DNA from: Salarchaeum japonicum
GTDB taxonomy: Archaea > Halobacteriota > Halobacteria > Halobacteriales > Halobacteriaceae
Assembly: GCF_020614395.1 (NCBI RefSeq)
Contig: NZ_CP085324.1
Location: 2,140,075 to 2,204,074 of the forward strand
Direction of reading: 5' to 3'
DNA length: 64,000 bases
The translations under genes and the position numbers were made by a program. The notes beneath the pieces were generated by a model. It worked only from the letters and a program-made list of their open reading frames with translations. It searched no databases and was not told where the DNA came from. Below are positions 37,324 to 45,983 of this stretch, one piece after another (the first letter of the stretch is position 1; each line of letters opens with the position of its first letter).

Positions 37324-39663
37324 CTACTCGACGCGCACCGTCCGCGTCTCGGAGACCGGGCGGAGCGGGAGGTCGGGGAAGACGACCTCGACCTCGTAGG
37401 TGAGTTCGTCCGCGCTCGCGCCGAACACGCCCACGGGAACCTGGAGGGAGTCCGCGAGGAAGGCGGTCTTCTCCGTCATCTCGGTGTCGTTCACGCGCAC
37501 GCTCACGTACGCGCTCGCGCCGCCGCCGTCGTTCGTCACCCTGACCTCGCACAGCTCGTTCTCGCCGGGCGCGATGGCGTCGGGGAAGTCCCCCCAGTCG
37601 AAGCGCACTCGGGGGGCGTCGGTCGCCTGTTCGTGAACGCTCTCCGCGACGCCGCCGGAGAGCCCGGCGTCCACGAGACCCTCGACGCCCGCGTCGTGGG
37701 CGTCCTCGGGCGTTTCGATGCCCTCGTCGGCGAGTTTGTGCGCGCGGCCCGCGCCGACGCCGTCCAGGGCGGTGAGGCCGACGGCCTGCCGGGGGACGCC
37801 GGTGTCGATGCGGGCTTCCAGTCGGTGCGCGAGGTTCGCGCCGCGCGGCCGGTCGAAGCGCTCGAAGAACTCCGCGAGCGCCGCGAGCAGTCGGAGCGCG
37901 TTCTGCGTGATGACCCAGGCGTCGCTCCGGAGTTCGGGCGGCACGCTCCCCCGCGTGTTGGCGTAGAGGATGGCGAGCACCTTCCGCGGGCCGGATTCGA
38001 GGTCGCTCCCGCGGTCGCGGAGCGAGGACTGGATCGCGTCCCGTTCGGACTGCCGGGCGCTCACGCTGTCGAACTCGCGGGCGGCCGCGACCGCCGCGAG
38101 TATCGCTTCCTCGTCGAGGGCGTCGTTCGTCGCGAGGTCGTGGAAGGCCTCCGCGGTCTCCATCCGGAGGTAGTACGTGGAGGTGAGGACGCCGAGCGTG
38201 GTCGCCGAGAGGCCGAGGTCGTCGTCCGCTTCGACGAACCCGCGGCCGCGGAGGGTGTCGAGGTGGTCGCGGACGCGGTCGCGGAGCCCGGCGAAGTCGT
38301 AGTCGTCGGGCCGGGACTGCGCGCGGTGGTAGTAGAAGGTGGTTTCGAGCCAGTCCATCACGTCGCCGACGCCGCGAATCGTCCCCATCGCCACCTCCGC
38401 GTTCAGGTGCTCGGGGAGGCTGTCCGCGAGCCGGGACTCGATTTCCTTGCCCTCCCGGAGCAGTCGGCGGTACTTGTCGGCGTCCGCGGTGTCGCAGACG
38501 ACCCAGCCGTACCCCACGTCGTCGTAACCGGGGCGGCCCGCGCGCCCGAGCATCTGGAGCACGTCGAGCGGACTCATGTCCACCTCGCCTTCGAGGGGGT
38601 CGTGGAGTTTCGTGTCCCGAATCACGACACAGCGCGCGGGGAGGTTGACGCCCCACGCGAGCGTCGAGGTGGAGAAGAGGAGTTCGATTTTGCCCTCGCG
38701 GAACCACTGCTCGACGAGGTTCTTGTCGTTCGTGGAGAGGCCGGCGTGGTGGAACGCGACGCCGTCCAGCACGGACTTCCGGAGCGTGCTGTTGTCCAAC
38801 TGCTCGCTCTCGGTGTGGAAGTCGTAGTCGCCGCGCGCGCCCATCGGGATGTCGCGCTCAGCTATCTCGTCCCGGGACTTCTTCGCGGCCTGCACGGTGT
38901 CCTGGCGGCTGGAGACGAACACGAGCGCCTGTCCGTCCTCCCGCAGGTGGGGTTCCGCGAGGTCGAGCGCGGTGAACAGCCTGCGATACTTGTCCGCGAA
39001 GGCGTTGTCGCCGTGCGTGTACGTCCGCACGTCCGCGTGCAGGTCGACGGGGCGGTAGTCGTCCCCGAACTCGAACGTCGTCTCCGGGGGGGCGTCGAGC
39101 CAGTTCGCCACGTCGTCGATGTTCGGCATCGTCGCGGAGAGCGCGACGACGCGGGGGTCGCAGAGCCGCCGCATCCGCGCGACCACGACTTCGAGCACCG
39201 ACCCGCGGTGTTCGGAGTCGAGGAGGTGGACTTCGTCGATGACGACGAGGTCTACGTCGGTGACGAACGAGTACCGGGGACTGTCGTGTTTTCGGGTGGC
39301 GGAGTCGAGTTTCTCGGGCGTCATCACGAGCACGTCGGCGCGCTCGGCGCGCCGGGGGTTCAGGTCGCGTTCGCCCGTGACGACGTACACGGAATAGCCG
39401 AGGGCTTCGAAGCGCTCCCACTCCGATTCCTTCTCGTTGGTGAGCGCGCGCAGGGGCGCGATGAACACCGCGGTGCCGTTCTCGCGGAGGGTCTTGCAGA
39501 TGGCGAGTTCGGCGAGCGCGGTCTTCCCGGAGCCGGTGGGGGCGGAGGCGACGACGTTCTCCGCGGTGTCGAGGAGCGCCGGCGCGGCCTCGGACTGCAT
39601 CTCGTTGAACTCCTCGAAGGGGAATGCGTCCGCGAACTCCGGAACCGCTTCGGCGACCTCCAT
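37324..39663 (-). CDS. Ski2-like superfamily 2 helicase (Hel308/Brr2-related)
   Basis: 779 residues. Walker A SAPTGSGKTALAE (39-51), DEVH box VVIDEVHLLD, SAT in ALSATMPN, motif IV FVSSRQDT, and motifs V/VI in STSTLAWGVNLPARC and QMLGRAGRPGYDD. A winged-helix/ratchet region follows (~430-560) and a helix-hairpin-helix LTALDGVGAGRAHKLADEG (~620-640). The motif V/VI wording is nearer Brr2/ASCC3-type than classical Hel308. The last ~110 residues are a beta-rich add-on (APGENELCEVRVTNDGGG) like a CARDB/C2 domain. Upstream of the NucS-N-like gene. Confidence 0.88.
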   Translation of the reverse strand: MEVAEAVPEFADAFPFEEFNEMQSEAAPALLDTAENVVASAPTGSGKTALAELAICKTLRENGTAVFIAPLRALTNEKESEWERFEALGYSVYVVTGERDLNPRRAERADVLVMTPEKLDSATRKHDSPRYSFVTDVDLVVIDEVHLLDSEHRGSVLEVVVARMRRLCDPRVVALSATMPNIDDVANWLDAPPETTFEFGDDYRPVDLHADVRTYTHGDNAFADKYRRLFTALDLAEPHLREDGQALVFVSSRQDTVQAAKKSRDEIAERDIPMGARGDYDFHTESEQLDNSTLRKSVLDGVAFHHAGLSTNDKNLVEQWFREGKIELLFSTSTLAWGVNLPARCVVIRDTKLHDPLEGEVDMSPLDVLQMLGRAGRPGYDDVGYGWVVCDTADADKYRRLLREGKEIESRLADSLPEHLNAEVAMGTIRGVGDVMDWLETTFYYHRAQSRPDDYDFAGLRDRVRDHLDTLRGRGFVEADDDLGLSATTLGVLTSTYYLRMETAEAFHDLATNDALDEEAILAAVAAAREFDSVSARQSERDAIQSSLRDRGSDLESGPRKVLAILYANTRGSVPPELRSDAWVITQNALRLLAALAEFFERFDRPRGANLAHRLEARIDTGVPRQAVGLTALDGVGAGRAHKLADEGIETPEDAHDAGVEGLVDAGLSGGVAESVHEQATDAPRVRFDWGDFPDAIAPGENELCEVRVTNDGGGASAYVSVRVNDTEMTEKTAFLADSLQVPVGVFGASADELTYEVEVVFPDLPLRPVSETRTVRVE

Positions 39664-39703
39664 TGGTGTGGGGAAGCCGACGCCCGGGGAAAGGGGTTTC
39701 TCT

Positions 39704-41107
39704 CTAGTCCGCGCTCGCGCTGTCGGACGCGCGGCGGAGCATGCCGTCGTTCGTGGAGTACCAGAAGTAGACGCAGAGACCGACGGCGGCGGCGACGTTC
39801 GAGAGCGTCACCGCCCAGAAGACGGCGTGGACGCCGTATCCGAGGCCGACGCCGAGGATGCCGGAGCCGACGGTGGCGACGGGGACGCGGACGGCCCAGT
39901 ACTGGAGCATCGTCGCGTACATCGACACGTCGGTCTTGCCCGCGCCGTTGAACCCGGATTCGGCGGTGTAAATCGCGCCGAGCGCCCAGTAGCCGAACGC
40001 GAGAATCACGAGGTAGTCCACGGTGAGCGAGAGCCCCTCGGGGGTGAGCGTGGGCGCGAACACGGTGGCGACGGTCTCGGGTATCGCGAGCTGAATCGCG
40101 GCGAAGACGGAGAGGCCGATGACGGCGATGGCGACGGCGACCCAGGTGGTGCGGCGGGCGCGGTCGGGGTTGCCCGCGCCGACGTTCTGCCCGACGACGC
40201 TGGTCGCGGCGTTCCCGAGGCCGATGGCGGGGACGAACGCGACGGTGGAGATGCGCGCGCCGACGGTGTACGCGGCGAGGCCGGCCGACCCGGCGGTGAA
40301 GGAGACGACGGCGATGATGGCGACGCGAGCGGCCTGTCGGGCGGTGCGCTGGCCGGCGGCGGGCCAGCCGACGGACACCATCTCGCGCGCCACGTCGGTG
40401 TCGAACGTGAACGAGTCGAGGGAGAGCGAGAAGTTCCGGGTGCCGCGGAAGGTGACGAAGACGGCGAGCAAGAGGCCGAACAGGAAGCCGAGCGCGGTGG
40501 CGAGCGCCGCGCCGAACACTTCGAGGCGGGGGAAGGGGCCCCAGCCGAGGATGAGGAAGGGGTCGAGGACGAGGTTCGACCCGAAGGACGCGACGTTGAT
40601 GTAGAGCGCGGCCGTCGAGTCGCCGGACGCGAGCAAGCCCATTTCGAACACGTCGCTCACGCCGGCGGCGAGCGTGCCGACCGCGTACACCTGGAGGTAG
40701 ACGGCGGCGTAGTCCGCGACCGCGCCCGTCCCGCCGAGCAGGCCGACGAACGTGTCCGCGAACAGGAGCGCGACGACCGCGACGACGATTTGGAGCGCGA
40801 TGGAGAGGACGACGCCGGCCCAGACGACGCGGCGCGCGCCCTCGTCGTCGCCCGCGCCGAGGCGCTGGGAGGTGAGAACGTGGGTGCCCGTGATGGCGAG
40901 CATCGCGGGGACGAGCGAGAGCGCGGTGAGCGGGACGACGAGACCGACGCCGGCGACCGCGTCCTCGCCGACGCGCCCGACGAAGAACACGTCCACGACC
41001 TGCTGGGCGACGGCGACGAAGTTCTGCGCGACGAGCGGTGCGGCGAGGAGGAGGAGGGTGCGCGTGAGACGGCCATCCACCATATCTTCGTTCGACACGT
41101 CAAACAT
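39704..41107 (-). CDS. MATE-family efflux transporter
   Basis: 467-residue cation-coupled multidrug/toxin extrusion protein with about 12 hydrophobic helices in two homologous halves. MATE features include the opening RLTRTLLLLAAPLVAQNFVA, VVDVFFVGRVGEDAVAGVGLV, and the second-half counterpart SAGLAAYTVGARISTVAFVPAIGLGNAATSVVGQNVGAG (in part). Substrate unknown. ATG 41105-41107, divergent from lipA with an AT-rich shared region (CATTAATGAA on the minus strand). Confidence 0.9.
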   Translation of the reverse strand: MFDVSNEDMVDGRLTRTLLLLAAPLVAQNFVAVAQQVVDVFFVGRVGEDAVAGVGLVVPLTALSLVPAMLAITGTHVLTSQRLGAGDDEGARRVVWAGVVLSIALQIVVAVVALLFADTFVGLLGGTGAVADYAAVYLQVYAVGTLAAGVSDVFEMGLLASGDSTAALYINVASFGSNLVLDPFLILGWGPFPRLEVFGAALATALGFLFGLLLAVFVTFRGTRNFSLSLDSFTFDTDVAREMVSVGWPAAGQRTARQAARVAIIAVVSFTAGSAGLAAYTVGARISTVAFVPAIGLGNAATSVVGQNVGAGNPDRARRTTWVAVAIAVIGLSVFAAIQLAIPETVATVFAPTLTPEGLSLTVDYLVILAFGYWALGAIYTAESGFNGAGKTDVSMYATMLQYWAVRVPVATVGSGILGVGLGYGVHAVFWAVTLSNVAAAVGLCVYFWYSTNDGMLRRASDSASAD

Positions 41108-41192
41108 AGTTCAACATCCGAGTTGTGCCCAAATTACACGGCGAGTTCATTAATGTATGGATATCGAAACGGAGAATCGGCGGAACCCCACG

Positions 41193-41197
41193 TTTTT
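41193..41197 (+). promoter_or_regulatory. T-rich promoter box of lipA
   Basis: cacgtttttgccgtcgc centred 27 nt before the ATG, consistent with a leaderless mRNA. Confidence 0.5.
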
Positions 41198-41221
41198 GCC
41201 GTCGCGCCCGAAGGCTAGGGT

Positions 41222-42157
41222 ATGAGTCGCCGACGGAAACCGGACTGGCTGAAGATGCGGCCGCCGTCCGGCGAGCGGTTCACGGAGATAAAGCGCACCC
41301 TGCGCGACCACGACCTCCACACGGTCTGCGAGGAGGCGTCGTGTCCGAACATGGGCGAGTGCTGGAGCGGCCGGGACGGCCCGGGGACGGCGACGTTCAT
41401 GCTGATGGGCGACCGCTGTAGCCGCGGGTGTAACTTCTGCGACGTGAAGACGGGCGGGATGGAAGCGCTCGACCCGGACGAACCCGCGAACGTCGCGGAG
41501 GCGGTCGCCGAAATCGGCCTCGACTACGTGGTGCTCACGTCCGTCGACCGCGACGACCTCGACGACCAGGGCGCGAGCCACTTCGCGGAGACGATTCGAG
41601 AGATAAAAAAGCGCGACCCGGACATCCTCGTGGAGTCCCTGATTCCGGACTTCCGGGGCGAGGAAGCCCTCGTCCAGCGGATTATCGACGCGGGGCCGGA
41701 CGTCATCGCGCACAACGTGGAGACTGTGGAGCGCCGGCAGTTCCCGGTGCGCGACCGGCGAGCGGGCTACGAGCAGTCGCTCTCGGTGCTCGAACAGGTC
41801 GGGCGCGCGGCGGACGTGTACGCGAAGACCTCCATCATGCTCGGCGTGGGCGAGCACGACCACGAGGTGTACCAGACCTTGAGCGACCTGCGGGAGCGCG
41901 GCGTGGACGTGGTGACGCTCGGGCAGTACCTCCAGCCGAGTCGTTCGCACCTCGACGTCGAGGACTACGTGCACCCGCAGAAGTTCGAGACGTGGCGCGC
42001 GGTCGCGGAGGAGGAGTTGGGCTTCCTCTACTGTGCGAGCGGGCCGATGGTGCGGTCGTCGTACCGCGCGGGCGAACTGTTCGTGGACGCCCTGCGGCGG
42101 GACGACCGGTCGGTCGCGGAGGCCCGGGAGGCGGCGCGCGCCCGCGCCGGCGAATAA
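41222..42157 (+). CDS. lipA: Lipoyl synthase
   Basis: Radical-SAM enzyme that inserts two sulphurs into octanoyl groups to make lipoyl cofactor. 311 residues. The auxiliary cluster Cys are C36, C41 and C47 (VCEEASCPNMGEC); the radical-SAM motif is CSRGCNFC (66-73). The C-terminal RSSYRAGE signature is present. ATG 41222 in GGGTATG context. It sits directly before the 2-oxoacid dehydrogenase operon whose E2 needs lipoate; a T-rich stretch after its stop (42221-42243) may terminate it. Confidence 0.95.
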   Translation: MSRRRKPDWLKMRPPSGERFTEIKRTLRDHDLHTVCEEASCPNMGECWSGRDGPGTATFMLMGDRCSRGCNFCDVKTGGMEALDPDEPANVAEAVAEIGLDYVVLTSVDRDDLDDQGASHFAETIREIKKRDPDILVESLIPDFRGEEALVQRIIDAGPDVIAHNVETVERRQFPVRDRRAGYEQSLSVLEQVGRAADVYAKTSIMLGVGEHDHEVYQTLSDLRERGVDVVTLGQYLQPSRSHLDVEDYVHPQKFETWRAVAEEELGFLYCASGPMVRSSYRAGELFVDALRRDDRSVAEAREAARARAGE

Positions 42158-42255
42158 GACGTTCGTCCACTCTCCCCGACGACCGCCGAAATGAGTGGTC
42201 GAATCAGCAAAAACGGAGTTTCTTTTCGATTCTTGTAATCTTCTACCCGGGTTTG

Positions 42256-42271
42256 GTGGACGTGAGTCCAC
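42256..42271. promoter_or_regulatory. Inverted repeat upstream of the oxoacid dehydrogenase operon
   Basis: GTGGAC-gtga-GTCCAC, about 80 nt before the E1-alpha ATG. Could be an operator; evidence is only the symmetry and position. Confidence 0.3.
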
Positions 42272-42350
42272 GAATCGGGCGGCGCGGAGCCGGCGTTACG
42301 AAAACAATATGGTGCGGGAATGTGGCAATTATTACTATGCAAGGACGGGG

Positions 42351-43472
42351 ATGCCCGTGACTTCGATACTGGACCGCGAACCGGACGACCGCTTCCGCAT
42401 CCTCGACGAGGACGGGGAGGTCGTCGACGGCGCGTCCGTTCCGGACCTCTCGGACGAGGAGTTCGTGGAGATGTACCGGATGATGAAGCTCGCGCGCCAC
42501 TTCGACCAGCGCGCGGTGAGCCTCCAGCGGCAGGGCCGGATGGGAACCTATCCCCCGCTCTCCGGGCAGGAGGGCGCGCAGGTCGGGAGCGCGATGGCGC
42601 TCGACGACGACGACTGGCTGATTCCGAGTTACCGCGAGCACGCGGCGACGCTCGTCCACGGCCTCCCCCTGGAGCAGACGCTCCTCCTCTGGATGGGGAA
42701 CGAGCACGGGAACGACGTGCCCGAGGACGCGAACGTGTTCACCGCGGCGGTTCCCATCGCGAGCCAGGTGCCGCACGCGACGGGACTGGCGTGGGCGTCG
42801 AAACTGAAGGACGAGACGGGCAAGGGATTCCTCTGTTACTTCGGGGACGGCGCGACCTCCGAGGGCGACTTCCACGAGGGCCTGAACTTCGCGGGCGTGT
42901 TCGACACGCCGAACGTGTTCTTCTGCAACAACAACCAGTGGGCGATTTCGGTGCCCAGGGAGCGCCAAACGGCGTCCGAGACCATCGCGCAGAAGGCGAC
43001 CGCGTACGGGTTCGACGGCGTGCAGATAGACGGCATGGACCCGCTCGCGGTGTACGCGACGACTGAGGCCGCGCTGGAGAAGGCGAAGAACCCCGGCGAG
43101 GGCGAGCGCCGCCCGACGCTCGTGGAGGCCGTCCAGTACCGGTTCGGCGCGCACACGACCGCCGACGACCCCTCGGTCTACCGCGAGGAGGCGGAGGTGG
43201 AGAAGTGGCGGGCCAAAGACCCGATTCCGCGCCTGGAGAAGTTCCTCCGCGCCACGGGTCGCCTCGACGACGGCGACGTGGAGCGCATCGAGGAGGCGGT
43301 GGAGGAGCGCGTCGCGGACGCCATCGAGGCGGCCGAATCGACGCCGCGGCCCGACCCGCGCGAGATGTTCGAGAACGTGTACGAGGAGATGACGCCCCGG
43401 CTCGAACGCCAGCTCGCGGAGTTCGAGGAGCTACGGGAGACGTACGGCGACGAGGAGATCCTGGAGGACTGA
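42351..43472 (+). CDS. 2-oxoacid dehydrogenase E1 component, alpha subunit
   Basis: 373-residue thiamine-diphosphate subunit of a pyruvate or branched-chain 2-oxoacid dehydrogenase. The ThDP motif reads GDGATSEGDFHEGLNFAGVF with the N-N ending CNNNQWAIS. Phosphorylation-loop-like region YRFGAHTTADDPSVYR (about 263-278). ATG 42351 is chosen because the longer frame (to 42195) runs through the promoter; an AT-rich caattattac lies just upstream. First of four genes with tight spacing. Haloarchaea also use ferredoxin oxidoreductases for pyruvate, so the physiological substrate of this complex is uncertain. Confidence 0.92.
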   Translation: MPVTSILDREPDDRFRILDEDGEVVDGASVPDLSDEEFVEMYRMMKLARHFDQRAVSLQRQGRMGTYPPLSGQEGAQVGSAMALDDDDWLIPSYREHAATLVHGLPLEQTLLLWMGNEHGNDVPEDANVFTAAVPIASQVPHATGLAWASKLKDETGKGFLCYFGDGATSEGDFHEGLNFAGVFDTPNVFFCNNNQWAISVPRERQTASETIAQKATAYGFDGVQIDGMDPLAVYATTEAALEKAKNPGEGERRPTLVEAVQYRFGAHTTADDPSVYREEAEVEKWRAKDPIPRLEKFLRATGRLDDGDVERIEEAVEERVADAIEAAESTPRPDPREMFENVYEEMTPRLERQLAEFEELRETYGDEEILED

Positions 43473-43473
43473 G

Positions 43474-44457
43474 ATGACGGAGACACAGAACTTGACGCTC
43501 GTGCAGGCGGTCAGGGACGGTCTGCGCGACGCGATGGCGGCGGACGACGACGTAGTGGCGCTCGGACAGGACATCGGGAAGAACGGCGGCGTGTTCCGCG
43601 CGACCCAGGGACTCCACGAGGAGTTCGGGGACGACCGCGTCATCGACACGCCGCTCGCCGAGTCCGGCATCATCGGGACGGCGGTCGGGATGGCCGCGTA
43701 CGGCCTGAAGCCCGTGCCCGAAATCCAGTTCTCGGGCTTCATGTACCCGGGGTTCGACCAGATTGTGAGTCACATGAGTCGGATGCGCACCCGAAGCCGG
43801 GGACGGTACACGCTCCCGATGGTGCTGCGCGCGCCGTACGGCGGCGGCATCCGCGCGCCCGAGCACCACTCGGAGTCGAAGGAGGCGTTCTACGCGCACG
43901 AGGCCGGGCTGAAGGTCGTCGTGCCCTCGACGCCGTACGACACGAAAGGCCTCCTCATCTCGGCGGTTCGCGACCCCGACCCCGTGGTGTTCCTCGAACC
44001 GAAGAAGATCTATCGCGCGTTCCGCGAGGAGGTGCCGGACGACCCGTACGAGGTGCCGCTCGGCGAGGCGTCGGTGCGCCGCGAGGGGAGCGACGTGTCC
44101 GTGTTCACGTGGGGGGCGATGACGCGCCCGACGCTCGAAGCCGCGGAGACCGTCGCGGACGAGATGGACGTGGAGGTCGTGGACTTGCGGACGCTCAGTC
44201 CGATGGACGAGGAGACCATCGTGGAGTCGTTCAAGAAGACCGGGCGCGCCGCGGTCGTGCACGAAGCGCCGTTCACGGGCGGGCTGGCGGGCGAAATCGC
44301 CGCCACCCTCCAGGAGCGCGCGCTCCTCCATCAGGAAGCGCCGATAGAGCGCGTCACGGGCTTCGACACGCCGTTCCCGCTGTACGCGCTCGAAGACTAC
44401 TACACGCCCGGGCCGGCCCGAATCGCTGAAGGCCTCAGGAACGTCATGGAGTTCTAG
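43474..44457 (+). CDS. 2-oxoacid dehydrogenase E1 component, beta subunit
   Basis: 327 residues, forming the alpha2beta2 E1 with the preceding gene, one nt away. Family features: opening LVQAVRDGLRDAMAADDDVVALGQDIG, DTPLAESGIIGTAVGMAAYG (about 53-72), EIQFSGFMYPGFDQI, RAPYGGGIRAPEHHSES and the C-terminal VHEAPFTGGLAGEIA. Ends two nt before the E2 gene. Function as above; the complex specificity is not readable. Confidence 0.93.
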   Translation: MTETQNLTLVQAVRDGLRDAMAADDDVVALGQDIGKNGGVFRATQGLHEEFGDDRVIDTPLAESGIIGTAVGMAAYGLKPVPEIQFSGFMYPGFDQIVSHMSRMRTRSRGRYTLPMVLRAPYGGGIRAPEHHSESKEAFYAHEAGLKVVVPSTPYDTKGLLISAVRDPDPVVFLEPKKIYRAFREEVPDDPYEVPLGEASVRREGSDVSVFTWGAMTRPTLEAAETVADEMDVEVVDLRTLSPMDEETIVESFKKTGRAAVVHEAPFTGGLAGEIAATLQERALLHQEAPIERVTGFDTPFPLYALEDYYTPGPARIAEGLRNVMEF

Positions 44458-44459
44458 AG

Positions 44460-45983
44460 ATGCCGACGGAATTCAAACTGCCCGACGTGGGCGAGGGCGT
44501 GGCGGAGGGCGAAATCGTCGCGTGGCTCGTCAGCGAGGGCGACACGGTCGAGGAAGACCAGCCTGTCGCGGAGGTCGAGACGGACAAGGCGGTCGTGGAA
44601 GTGCCGTCTCCCTACGACGGGACGGTGAAGCAACTGCACTACGCGGAGGGCGACGTGGTTCCCGTCGGGAACGTCATCGTGACGTTCAACGTCGAGGGCG
44701 AAGACGACCTCGACGCCACCCCCGCGCCGGACGAGACGCCCGCCGCGGACGAGGACGCGGACACGGAGACCGCGGAGGCCGCGTCCGCCGCGTCGAGCGG
44801 GTCGGGGCGGACGTTCGCCCCGCCGTCGGTGCGGCGGTTGGCGCGCGAACTCGATATCGACCTCGCGAGCGTCTCGGGGAGCGGACCGAGCGGCCGCATC
44901 ACCGAGGGCGACGTGCGCGCGGCCGCCGAATCGGGCGGCGAGAGCGAGGCGCGCGGCGAAGCGTCCGCGCCGAAGTCCGCGGTGACGAAAGTCACGGACG
45001 ACGCGGAGTCTGACGAGCCGAAGTCGGCGGTGTCGAAGGTCGGCGCGTCGGGCGCGGCCGCGGAGCCGTCGGCGGCGGCTGGGCGGGAGAAGACGCTCGC
45101 CGCGCCGGCGACGCGCCGGGTGGCGGAGGAACTCGGCGTGAACATCGACGACGTGCCGGCGTCGGAGGAGCGCGAGGACGGCGCGTTCGTGAGCGAGGCC
45201 GCGGTTCGCGAGTACGCCGACGCCCAGCAGGCCGCGCAGGCCGCCGACACCGCGGAGGTGCGGGCGGGCGACGCCGTTTCGGGCGAGCGCGAGGAGCGCG
45301 TGCCCTATCGGGGCGTCCGGCGCACCATCGGGAAGCAGATGGCGGAGTCGAAGTACACCGCGCCGCACGTCACGCACCACGACACCGCCGTCGTGGACGC
45401 GCTCGCGGACGTGCGCGAGGAACTGAAACCCGTCGCGGAGGAGCGGGGCTTCCGGCTGACCTACATGCCGTTCATCGTGAAGGCGGTGGTCGCCGGCCTC
45501 AAACAGCACCCCTACCTCAATTCGCAGTTGGACGAGGAGAACGAGGAGATCGTCCTGAAGAACTACTACAACATCGGCATCGCCGTCGCGACCGACGCGG
45601 GCCTGATGGTGCCCGTCATCAGGGACGCGGACGAGAAGACCGTCCCGGAGATCGCCGAGGAGATGCGCGACCTCATCGAGAAGGCGCGCGAGCGCTCCAT
45701 CAGCCGGGAGGAGATGCAGGGCGGGACGTTCACGCTCACGAACTTCGGCGCTATCGGCGGCGAGTACGCGACGCCCATCATCAACTACCCCGAGACGGCG
45801 ATTCTCGGCCTCGGCGCGCTCGAAGAGCGGCCCGTGGCGGAGGACGGCGACGTCGTCGCGAAGGAGACGCTACCGCTGTCGCTCTCCATCGACCACCGCG
45901 TCATCGACGGCGCGGTGGCGGCGGAGTTCGCGAACACAGTCCAAGAGTACTTGGAGAACCCCAGCATGCTTCTACTCGAATAA
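44460..45983 (+). CDS. Dihydrolipoyl acyltransferase E2 with two peripheral-subunit-binding domains
   Basis: 507 residues. The lipoyl domain (1-80) has the lipoylated Lys43 in VETDKAVVEVP. An acidic linker leads to a first E3-binding domain (about 120-156: APPSVRRLARELDIDL...GPSGRITEGDV), an Ala/Lys/Asp linker, and a second one (about 214-253: AAPATRRVAEELGVNIDDV...GAFVSEAAV). The catalytic acyltransferase domain starts near 275 and ends with SIDHRVIDGAVAAEF. Most E2 proteins have one binding domain. ATG 44460; the stop overlaps lpdA start (TAATG). Confidence 0.94.
   Translation: MPTEFKLPDVGEGVAEGEIVAWLVSEGDTVEEDQPVAEVETDKAVVEVPSPYDGTVKQLHYAEGDVVPVGNVIVTFNVEGEDDLDATPAPDETPAADEDADTETAEAASAASSGSGRTFAPPSVRRLARELDIDLASVSGSGPSGRITEGDVRAAAESGGESEARGEASAPKSAVTKVTDDAESDEPKSAVSKVGASGAAAEPSAAAGREKTLAAPATRRVAEELGVNIDDVPASEEREDGAFVSEAAVREYADAQQAAQAADTAEVRAGDAVSGEREERVPYRGVRRTIGKQMAESKYTAPHVTHHDTAVVDALADVREELKPVAEERGFRLTYMPFIVKAVVAGLKQHPYLNSQLDEENEEIVLKNYYNIGIAVATDAGLMVPVIRDADEKTVPEIAEEMRDLIEKARERSISREEMQGGTFTLTNFGAIGGEYATPIINYPETAILGLGALEERPVAEDGDVVAKETLPLSLSIDHRVIDGAVAAEFANTVQEYLENPSMLLLE

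Noticed and set aside
37324..39663. Calling the helicase Hel308 outright
   Set aside because: Motifs V and VI read more like Brr2/ASCC3-type Ski2 helicases, and the C-terminal extension does not match Hel308; left without a gene symbol.
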